Shown here: one piece after another, positions 8,589 to 15,249 of the stretch
Layout: each line of letters begins with the position of its first letter
Numbering within the stretch: the first letter of the stretch is position 1
From: Micromonospora peucetia
Lineage (GTDB): Bacteria; Actinomycetota; Actinomycetes; Mycobacteriales; Micromonosporaceae
DNA: 64,000 bases
Assembly (NCBI RefSeq): GCF_900091625.1
Contig: NZ_FMIC01000002.1
Coordinates: 6,510,001 to 6,574,000, forward strand
Direction of reading: 5' to 3'
Notes under the pieces: model-generated
Databases searched by the model: none
The model's input: only the letters and a program-made list of their open reading frames with translations
Told to the model about the DNA's origin: nothing
Translations under genes and position numbers: made by a program

Positions 8589-9520
8589 CGGTTCTCATCC
8601 TGACCTGGTTGTCGGTGGTGGGTGACCGGTGGACGGGCCGCGGCGGTTGGTTTGTCAGCGCCGGCGGCGATCGCGGTGACGAGCCAGAGGCCGGCGGGCA
8701 GTCGGTAGACGACGCCAGGTTCACGAAACCGGTCGAGCAGCCGGGCCGCCCCCGCCCGGGCCGAAGCCTGCTCAGCCAGCGGAGCCGCCCGGTACGCGGC
8801 ACCGGCGGGGCCGACCTCGATAAGCCATTCGGCGACCGCGTCGGCATCATCTGGAGCCTCCATGGCGACGTCACACGGCGTGATCGTGACGGCGGTCATG
8901 CCGGCGACGGTGAGGACCCGGGCGAGCCGCGCCGGGTCGGCGAAAGCGAACGGACCGGGCTCGTCGCCCACCGGTAGCGGTGGTAACGGCCCGAGGTGCG
9001 GTGCTGCGCCGAGCATCGCCGCGGACATCCACGGGTTGACGCTGCCGTCGCGGAAGACGGTCGCGGCGAGGCGCCCTCCCGGGCGCAGTGACCGCCGGAT
9101 CGTGGTGCAGCCCGCGACCGGATCCGCCAACAGCATCAGGGCCATTCGCGAGTACGCCGCGTCGAACGGTGCCCCCGGCACGACATCGAGGGTCTCGATG
9201 TCGGCCGCGTGGAACCGGATACCCGGGTACCGGTCCGTGGGGAACCGTTGCAGGGCGGCGGTCACCATCGCCTCGGCGATGTCGATACCGACCGCCGCCC
9301 CGGTCTCGCCGACCGCCGTGGCGAGTTCGGCCGTGGTGCCACCACAGCCGCAGCCCACATCAAGGATCCGTTCGCCCGGCTGAGCGGCAATTCGATCCAT
9401 GGCCGGCGCGCCCAGCGGTTGACCGATCTTGTCCTGCCGATCGGCGTGGCGGATCCAGCCAGCTGCCGCTCCCGTCCAGAAAGCGGCGTTGCGGGACCGC
9501 AAGAGGGCGGCGTCGGCCAT
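8585..9520 (-). CDS. SAM-dependent class I methyltransferase
   Basis: 311 residues. The SAM-binding motif I ILDVGCGCGGTT lies near residue 53 and an acidic motif (GIDIAEAM) follows. A UbiE/Coq5-like methyltransf_25 core is visible to about 160, then a C-terminal substrate domain. The last ~25 residues are Pro/His-rich. The start overlaps the stop of the small monooxygenase-like gene by one base (TGATG), so the three minus-strand genes from 9813 to 8190 form an operon. Substrate unknown. Confidence 0.82.
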   Translation of the reverse strand: MADAALLRSRNAAFWTGAAAGWIRHADRQDKIGQPLGAPAMDRIAAQPGERILDVGCGCGGTTAELATAVGETGAAVGIDIAEAMVTAALQRFPTDRYPGIRFHAADIETLDVVPGAPFDAAYSRMALMLLADPVAGCTTIRRSLRPGGRLAATVFRDGSVNPWMSAAMLGAAPHLGPLPPLPVGDEPGPFAFADPARLARVLTVAGMTAVTITPCDVAMEAPDDADAVAEWLIEVGPAGAAYRAAPLAEQASARAGAARLLDRFREPGVVYRLPAGLWLVTAIAAGADKPTAAARPPVTHHRQPGQDENR

Positions 9521-9813
9521 CAGAACGGCATCTCGGCGCCGTCGACGCTCATCGATCGGAAGCCGGCCGCCTTCGCCGGGTCGAAGCCGTCCTCCTGCGC
9601 CGCCAAGCCTGCGGCCCGGACCAGCCGTTCGGACTGGAACCGGCGGAACGCCGCCTCGTCCTGCCAGATGTTGATGATCCGCCAGCCGCCCTCGGTCGGG
9701 CCGGCGACATGGGCGACGAGCCCCGGTGGCCGGTCCGGGCCAAGGTGTCGCTCCACCTGCTGGTACTCCGCCTCGCTGACGCCGGGCATCTCCTGCAACA
9801 CACCGAACGGCAT
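9520..9813 (-). CDS. Antibiotic-biosynthesis-monooxygenase-fold small protein
   Basis: 97 residues from the ATG at 9813; the longer upstream open frame overlies the TetR gene and is not used. The sequence is an ABM/dimeric alpha-beta barrel type (WRIINIWQDEAAFRRFQSER), as in quinol monooxygenases and heme-degrading or stress proteins. The start is 16 bases from a perfect palindrome at 9829-9847 shared with the divergent TetR gene, so TetR control is likely. Confidence 0.75.
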   Translation of the reverse strand: MPFGVLQEMPGVSEAEYQQVERHLGPDRPPGLVAHVAGPTEGGWRIINIWQDEAAFRRFQSERLVRAAGLAAQEDGFDPAKAAGFRSMSVDGAEMPF

Positions 9814-9828
9814 GGGCCGCGCCCTTTC

Positions 9829-9847
9829 GATAGAGTTAGGTTCTATC
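9829..9847. promoter_or_regulatory. Palindromic operator GATAGAGTTAGGTTCTATC
   Basis: A 19-bp inverted repeat, arms GATAGA/TCTATC around a 7-nt centre, lies in the 57-bp gap between the divergent starts of the monooxygenase-like gene (9813) and the TetR gene (9871). A further TAGAG half-site follows at 9851-9855. The size and position fit a TetR dimer site that would repress both genes. Confidence 0.6.
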
Positions 9848-9870
9848 CAATAGAGCACTACACTCGAGCC

Positions 9871-10515
9871 GTGGTTGTCAAGAGACGCTATGACTCTTCC
9901 CGGCGGCAGGAGCAGTCCCGACAGACCCGGCGAGCAATCCTCGAAGCGGCTGGCCGGCTGTTCGTCGACCCCGGCTACGCGGCCACGCCGCTGACTGCCG
10001 TCGCCGCGGAAGCCGGCGTCGCGGTCCAGACGCTGTACGCGGTGTTCGGCAGCAAGCGGCAACTGCTCTCCCAGCTCGTCGACGTCACCCTGGCCGGCGA
10101 CGACGAACCGGTGGCCCTGCCGGACCGCCCCTTCGTCGCCGAGATCCGCGCGCTCGCCGACCCCCGCGCCAAGCTCGCCCGCTACGCCCGCCATCTGGTC
10201 GAGGTCAACGCCCGGCAGGCCCAGGTGATGCTCGCGCTGGCCGGAGCGGCCACGGCCGATCCGGACGCCGCCGAGATCTGGCGCAAGAACATCGACGAGC
10301 GGCGCCGTGGCATGGCCATGTTCGCCGCGGAACTCGTCGGCACGGGAGCCCTCCGCCCTGACCTGGACGTCGAACAGGTGGCCGACATCCTCTGGTTGGC
10401 CCAGGACGTCCGCAACTTCGACTGGCTCGTCCGACAACGCGGATGGCCGCTGGAGCAGTACCAGCGGTGGTATGTGGACACCGTCAGCGGCGCCACCATC
10501 GCCAACGCCAGATAG
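9871..10515 (+). CDS. TetR/AcrR family transcriptional regulator
   Basis: 214 residues from the GTG at 9871 (VVKRRYDSSRRQEQ). The N-terminal helix-turn-helix is TPLTAVAAEAGVAVQTLYAVF at about 38-58, followed by a ligand-binding domain. The start was placed inside a longer open frame because the HTH normally begins about 20 residues from the N-terminus and the divergent gene and operator occupy the sequence upstream. Likely autorepressor and repressor of the 9813-8190 operon. Confidence 0.85.
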   Translation: MVVKRRYDSSRRQEQSRQTRRAILEAAGRLFVDPGYAATPLTAVAAEAGVAVQTLYAVFGSKRQLLSQLVDVTLAGDDEPVALPDRPFVAEIRALADPRAKLARYARHLVEVNARQAQVMLALAGAATADPDAAEIWRKNIDERRRGMAMFAAELVGTGALRPDLDVEQVADILWLAQDVRNFDWLVRQRGWPLEQYQRWYVDTVSGATIANAR

Positions 10516-10542
10516 CGGGCGGCGACGTCTCCACCGACACCG

Positions 10543-10908
10543 TCATCGGTCCTCCGTGGTGTTGGTGATCTCGACGCGGGCGATGAGCTGCTTGAGTTGG
10601 GCGATCTCTTCGGCGAGCGCGGTGCTGCCGGCAGGGGTGAGGGTGATCCAGGTACGGCCGCGCCGGCCCTCGTAGCCCTTCTCGACCTGGATCAGGCCGG
10701 CCGTCTCCAACACGCTCAGGTGCTTGGAGAGGTTGCCGGCGGTCAGGTCCAGCTGGGTACGCAGGAAGCGGAACTCGACCCGGCGGGCCTCGTGCGCGAT
10801 GGTGAGGATGCCGAGCCGGACCCGTTGGTGCACCACGTCGTCGAGCTCGGTGACCGGATGGGCCGGTATGGCCTCGTCCGGCGCCGAGGCGTCGTCGGGG
10901 CCGGTCAC
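10543..10908 (-). CDS. Winged-helix (ArsR/HTH_34-type) transcriptional regulator
   Basis: 121 residues from a GTG at 10908 that overlaps the stop of the upstream membrane-protein gene (GTGA). The winged helix covers DLTAGNLSKHLSVLETAGLI and the wing KGYEGRRGRTWITLTPAG. This small regulator type is commonly co-encoded with a membrane protein, as here. The operon is preceded by a 31-bp palindrome at 11610-11640, a good candidate for its own operator. Confidence 0.82.
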   Translation of the reverse strand: MTGPDDASAPDEAIPAHPVTELDDVVHQRVRLGILTIAHEARRVEFRFLRTQLDLTAGNLSKHLSVLETAGLIQVEKGYEGRRGRTWITLTPAGSTALAEEIAQLKQLIARVEITNTTEDR

Positions 10909-11609
10909 CGGGGCCGCCGCAGCCGGTGCGCCAGCCCGAAGCCGGCGCTGCCCAGCAGCAGCACGCCGCCGCCGATGATCAGCATTGGTGCGTCGTGCCA
11001 CCGGCCGCCCCAGTGGACTCCCCAGCCGAAGTTGATCGGCACCAGCACCACCGCCAGGTACCCGAAGGCAAACACCAGCAGCGCGGGATGCCGCTCCAGC
11101 CAAGCCAGCACCAGCAGGGCCAGCCCGATCCCGCCGATCGGAGTGAGCAGCCGGAACAGAACCTGAACGACACCGGACGGGTCGAGAAGCTGCGGGTCAG
11201 AAACGATCCACGCACCGGCGCCAGCGGCGAGGGCGGCGAACAGCACGACCGCGAGCACGACACCGGTCAGCACATACGGCAGCACCCGGGCGTCCACTCC
11301 CCGGGCCCGGGCAACCCGCAGGTACCCGCCGGCGATCACCACGTACGCCAGGGACAGCGCCACCAGCCAGTAGAGCTGCGGAACTGGTTCCCAGATCTTG
11401 CACACCTGATCGCCGTCCACCGCCCGGCAGTCGCTGACCACCGTGGGACCCCACCCGGAAACGACAATCGCGCCGAAGGTCACCGCGGCCAGCACCAGCA
11501 GCGGCAGCCACGTCACCCGCCGGGCCAGACGAACCCGGCGCGCCAGGCCACGCGCCTCAGCCAGGAGCCGGCGGGGATCACCACCGGCAGAAACCACATC
11601 CGAAGTCAT
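10905..11609 (-). CDS. Polytopic membrane protein, partner of the ArsR-type regulator
   Basis: 234 residues from the ATG at 11609 (MTSDVVSAGGD); an alternative ATG at 11630 lies inside a palindrome. About six hydrophobic segments are visible, with an extracytoplasmic loop between the first two containing two cysteines (SDCRAVDGDQVCKIWEP). No transporter or enzyme motif is recognisable. The overlapping regulator gene suggests membrane-stress or envelope sensing, but that is only inference. Confidence 0.72.
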   Translation of the reverse strand: MTSDVVSAGGDPRRLLAEARGLARRVRLARRVTWLPLLVLAAVTFGAIVVSGWGPTVVSDCRAVDGDQVCKIWEPVPQLYWLVALSLAYVVIAGGYLRVARARGVDARVLPYVLTGVVLAVVLFAALAAGAGAWIVSDPQLLDPSGVVQVLFRLLTPIGGIGLALLVLAWLERHPALLVFAFGYLAVVLVPINFGWGVHWGGRWHDAPMLIIGGGVLLLGSAGFGLAHRLRRPR

Positions 11610-11640
11610 GCCAACAGGTTTCCACAACAAACCTGTTGGC
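11610..11640. promoter_or_regulatory. 31-bp perfect palindrome abutting the membrane-protein start
   Basis: GCCAACAGGTTT (11610-11621) and AAACCTGTTGGC (11629-11640) form perfect 12-bp arms around the 7-nt centre ccacaac. The first base after it on the minus strand is the A of the ATG at 11609, leaving no room for a ribosome-binding site, so the transcript is either leaderless or starts inside the palindrome. Probably the operator of the operon's own winged-helix regulator. Confidence 0.6.
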
Positions 11641-11691
11641 GCTAGCCCCGAACGCGTACGGATGCGCCTCCCCTGGGCGGCGGACGGCCCG

Positions 11692-13935
11692 CTACCAGGT
11701 CACCGCCGGCATCGGCACCTCGGTCCCGGCCGCGAACGAGTCGTTCCACCTGCGGACATCAGTCGCGAACGCGGTGCCGGTCGACGGCGCGACCAGCACG
11801 TCCGCGCTCTGGCCCCGGGTGAAGGCGATCACGTCGTCGCGGCCGTCGCCGGTGAAGTCGCCGGCACCGGGCACCGTCGCGCCACTGGCGAAGTCGCGGT
11901 GCCAGACGGTCGGGTCCCCGAACGACCGGACGGCCCAGTAGCCCACCATCGAGGTCGCGACCCGGACGATCGGCGTGCCGCCTCGGGAGAACTCCGCCAC
12001 GTCGTCGCAGCCGTCGCCGTTGAAGTCGCCGACCGCCGGTGCGGCGGCACCGAGCGCGAACCGGTAACCCCAGAGCGTCCCCGCCCCGAACCGATCGCCC
12101 AGCGAAGACCCGACGAGCACCCGGCCGGCGCCGCCACGTTCGAAAGCAACCAGGTCGTCGCGTCCGTCGCAGTCGAAGTCTCCGGCCATCGGCACCGCGT
12201 CGCCGCCGAGGAATCCGTCGCTCCACCGCACCCCGGTGCCGACGAACTGGCCGCCGTCGGAAAGCGCCACGTAAACGGTCCTGGCCACCGATGGTGCGCC
12301 GAACACGCCGCGGGTGACCGTGGCGATGTCGTCCCGGCCGTCGCCGTTGAAGTCGCCGACCACCGGGGTCTCGTTGCCGGCGGCGAACCAGGTGTGCCAG
12401 CGCTGCGACGGCCCGAACGAGGTCCCGGTGGAGAGCGCGACGTAGACGTCAGCGGCGCTGCCCCGGGTGAACGTGATCAGGTCGTCCCGGCCATCGCCGT
12501 TGACGTCGCCGAGCAGCGGTATCTCCTGGCCGGCCCCGAAGTACTCGTGCCACTTGGTCCCGACGCCGAAGCCCGATCCGGTCGACAACGCCACGTGCAC
12601 GTCGGCGGGGGTGCCCCGTTGGAAGCTGACAATGTCGTCGCGGCCATCGCCGTTGACGTCTGCCCCGGTCCGCCCGAAGCCGTCGTTGCCCGGCCCGTTC
12701 GGGTCGACGTAGAGGACCAGGTTCGGCGAGCCGCGATGGTCGGTGACCTGGTCCCTGCTCGCCTCGTTGCGTAGCGCGGCCTGGACCAGGGACGGTGGGG
12801 CGGCCGGGAAGCGCTGTAGGTAGCGGGCGACCGCTCCGGTCACGAGGGCGGTCGCGGGCGAGGTCTGGCTGGCACTCGCGGTCGCGGTGTCGCTGGCGTT
12901 GGCGGTCGTCGGGATCCGGTCGCCGGGGGCGAACAGGTCCACGCAGGCACCCCAACTGGAGGTGGGGTAGCGGTCGAGCAGGTGCACCGCGCCGACCGTG
13001 ATGACCGCTGGCAGCCGGCCCGGGGAGAAGCGGCAGGCGTCGTCGTTGCTGTTGCCGGCCGCGGCCACCACGGAGATGCCCCGGCTGATCAGCGCCAGCG
13101 CAGCGTTGTCGATCACGGTGCTGGCCGGCCCCTGGAAGCTGAAGTTGGCCACGGCCGGACGGACCGCGTTGACCGCCAGCCAGTCCACCGCCGCGAGCAG
13201 CGTCTCGCTGGTCCCCTCCACGCAGCCGAGCCGGATCGAGTGCAGCCGGACGTTCTTGGCTATCCCGTGCACCCGTCCGCCGATCGCACCGGCCATCAAC
13301 GTGCCGTGCCCGTTGCAGTCGGCCGACCCGCCCGGCCCGGCGCCAGCGTCTCCGAAGGCGACGGTGGTCAGGACCCGGCCGTCGAAGTCGCGGTGCGTCC
13401 GCCGGATCCCGCTGTCCAGCACGTACGCGTTGACTCCGGATCCGTCGGTGTCCCAGTGGTAGACGTCGTCCATTCCCCGGTGCTGGTCGGTGACGTCCAG
13501 TGCCCATGACGCGTCTACCTGCTCGCCGAGGAACGTCAGTACGAGTTGCTGCTCCACGTACGCGACCTCGGGGTCCTTGCTGAGCGCCCGCGCGACCTCG
13601 GCCGGCATCCGAACGGCGAACCCCGGTAGGGCATGGTAATACGTCGAGCCCAGCTTCCCCGGGTATTCCTCGAGCAGCCGCTTGGTGGTGGCGTCGATCT
13701 TTTCCTTGTCGACCTCCTCCTTGCCGCCCAGAGCGAGGAGGACCACGTACGCGTCTTCGATCCCGTCCTCGGCCGCGGGGCGGAACGTCCCACCGGGCTG
13801 CACGGCAACCGGGGCCGACCGGGTGGCTGCGGTGGGCGAAGCGACGGCCGTGGCCGGCGCGGAGAGTGTCAGCAGGGCGAGTGTCACGAGCGCAGCAGCG
13901 GCCAGCGCCGGTCTGCGGCGGGATCCGTTCGACAT
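11692..13935 (-). CDS. Secreted subtilisin-like protease (S8) with C-terminal FG-GAP repeats
   Basis: 747 residues. Signal peptide (1-32), an inhibitor_I9-type propeptide (about 60-135, DAYVVLLALGG to VAYVEQQL), then the S8 domain with Asp174 (YVLDSG), His210 (NGHGT), oxyanion Asn295 (AAAGNSND) and Ser359 (QTSPATA). The catalytic-Ser motif differs from the usual GTSMA but keeps the Ser. From about 425 to the end there are six or more FG-GAP/VCBS units of the form GDxNGDGRDDxxxF, predicted to make a Ca-binding beta-propeller. Cell-surface or secreted protease. Confidence 0.9.
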   Translation of the reverse strand: MSNGSRRRPALAAAALVTLALLTLSAPATAVASPTAATRSAPVAVQPGGTFRPAAEDGIEDAYVVLLALGGKEEVDKEKIDATTKRLLEEYPGKLGSTYYHALPGFAVRMPAEVARALSKDPEVAYVEQQLVLTFLGEQVDASWALDVTDQHRGMDDVYHWDTDGSGVNAYVLDSGIRRTHRDFDGRVLTTVAFGDAGAGPGGSADCNGHGTLMAGAIGGRVHGIAKNVRLHSIRLGCVEGTSETLLAAVDWLAVNAVRPAVANFSFQGPASTVIDNAALALISRGISVVAAAGNSNDDACRFSPGRLPAVITVGAVHLLDRYPTSSWGACVDLFAPGDRIPTTANASDTATASASQTSPATALVTGAVARYLQRFPAAPPSLVQAALRNEASRDQVTDHRGSPNLVLYVDPNGPGNDGFGRTGADVNGDGRDDIVSFQRGTPADVHVALSTGSGFGVGTKWHEYFGAGQEIPLLGDVNGDGRDDLITFTRGSAADVYVALSTGTSFGPSQRWHTWFAAGNETPVVGDFNGDGRDDIATVTRGVFGAPSVARTVYVALSDGGQFVGTGVRWSDGFLGGDAVPMAGDFDCDGRDDLVAFERGGAGRVLVGSSLGDRFGAGTLWGYRFALGAAAPAVGDFNGDGCDDVAEFSRGGTPIVRVATSMVGYWAVRSFGDPTVWHRDFASGATVPGAGDFTGDGRDDVIAFTRGQSADVLVAPSTGTAFATDVRRWNDSFAAGTEVPMPAVTW

Positions 13936-14040
13936 CAGTGGGTGCTCCGATCGGTGGGGCGGTTCAGAACCGAGCGGCGGCGCGGATCAGGAAGGCCGCG
14001 TCCCCCGGTCCGGTCACAGGTTCGGCGTACCGCCGGGGGT

Positions 14041-15153
14041 TCATCGTCCGTCTGCCGTGGTGAAGCGGAGCCGCCGGCGGCGGGCCAGCAGGAACAGCAC
14101 CGCCCCGGCGCTGAGCAGCATCAGGCCAGCCACGGAGAACAGCGCCGTCCGCACGCCGGTTACCGGCAGCCCGCCGCCGGTGCCCGGACCACCACCGGGG
14201 GACGGCGGCTCCGTCCCGCCCGGCTCCGCGCCGGTGGGGCTGGGGTCCGGCGAGCCGCAGGTCGAGGTGCCGATCGTGTGTCGGCCGAACTCGACGCCGG
14301 TCACCGCGTCGCGTACCTGCACGACGGTTCCCGGGGCGGCGACCACGTCGATCCGACCGGTGTCGCCGGGCGCCAGCAGCGCGCCGCCGCCGGTGCCGCC
14401 GGGGGCGATGGTCTCCACCCGGATCACCCCGCCCGCCGTGCTCGCCAGGTCGACCCGGACGCCGTCGCAGACGTCGGTGAAGCGCACCTTGACCGCGTCC
14501 GGTGTGCAGCGTTCCGGCTGGTGGTAGCGGCCGGACAGCAAGGTCGCCCAGCCGCCGCCGGGCACCGGGCCGCGGACCTGGAACGGGTCGCCGTCGGCGA
14601 GGTCGAAGAACTGGGCGATACTGCCCGGGCCGACCGGGTCGAGTACCCGGGGCGCGCTGCCGGGCAGCAGCATCTGCAGCCCGGTGACCGGGGTATCGCC
14701 GCCGTTGACGAACGTCAGCACCAGCGAGAAGCACTCGTCCTTCGCGGTGGCGGTCAGCTCCGGTGCGCCAGTGCAGCCGTCCGGCACCCGGTGCGCGTAG
14801 GTGCGCTCCGGCAGCCCTTCGCGGCGGATCTCGAAGATGTCGCCGTCCCCCGCGACGTAGGTGGCGCTGCCCCGGTCCCGCATCACGAACTCGTCGATCA
14901 CGGCGCCGTTGCGCAGCACCGTGGTCGGCCAGCTCTCGTCGCCGCCGATCGTCCCGGTGCTCCAGGTGAAGTCGACCGCACCGCAGAGGTTCACCAGGCG
15001 CACCTCGGGCGGATCTGCGGCGGCCGGTGCCGCCAGTCCAACGACGACACCGCCGGTCAGCAGCAGTGCCGCGGCGGCGGCGAGCATCCGGCCGATCGCG
15101 GTGCCGGCTCGCCGGGGCGGGACCGAGGTGGACGGCAGGGAGGTGGCGCGCAT
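14041..15153 (-). CDS. LPxTG-type cell-wall-anchored surface protein
   Basis: 370 residues from the ATG at 15153. It has a signal peptide ending AAPAAADPP, a beta-rich extracellular region with paired cysteines, a Pro/Gly/Thr spacer (GGTEPPSPGGGPGTGGG), and a C-terminal sorting signal LPVTG followed by a membrane helix and RRRR tail, typical of sortase substrates. No sortase gene is in the window. It lies between the subtilase and LuxR genes on the same strand; adhesin or surface scaffold role is inferred. Confidence 0.8.
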   Translation of the reverse strand: MRATSLPSTSVPPRRAGTAIGRMLAAAAALLLTGGVVVGLAAPAAADPPEVRLVNLCGAVDFTWSTGTIGGDESWPTTVLRNGAVIDEFVMRDRGSATYVAGDGDIFEIRREGLPERTYAHRVPDGCTGAPELTATAKDECFSLVLTFVNGGDTPVTGLQMLLPGSAPRVLDPVGPGSIAQFFDLADGDPFQVRGPVPGGGWATLLSGRYHQPERCTPDAVKVRFTDVCDGVRVDLASTAGGVIRVETIAPGGTGGGALLAPGDTGRIDVVAAPGTVVQVRDAVTGVEFGRHTIGTSTCGSPDPSPTGAEPGGTEPPSPGGGPGTGGGLPVTGVRTALFSVAGLMLLSAGAVLFLLARRRRLRFTTADGR

Positions 15154-15249
15154 GATGGAGGGTGCCTTTCGGGGGGTGGCGACCCGCGTTGCTGCGGGGA
15201 CTCCCCAGCCCAGCACGTCCCGGGCCGCCGGGCATGAGTGCCCGGGTAC

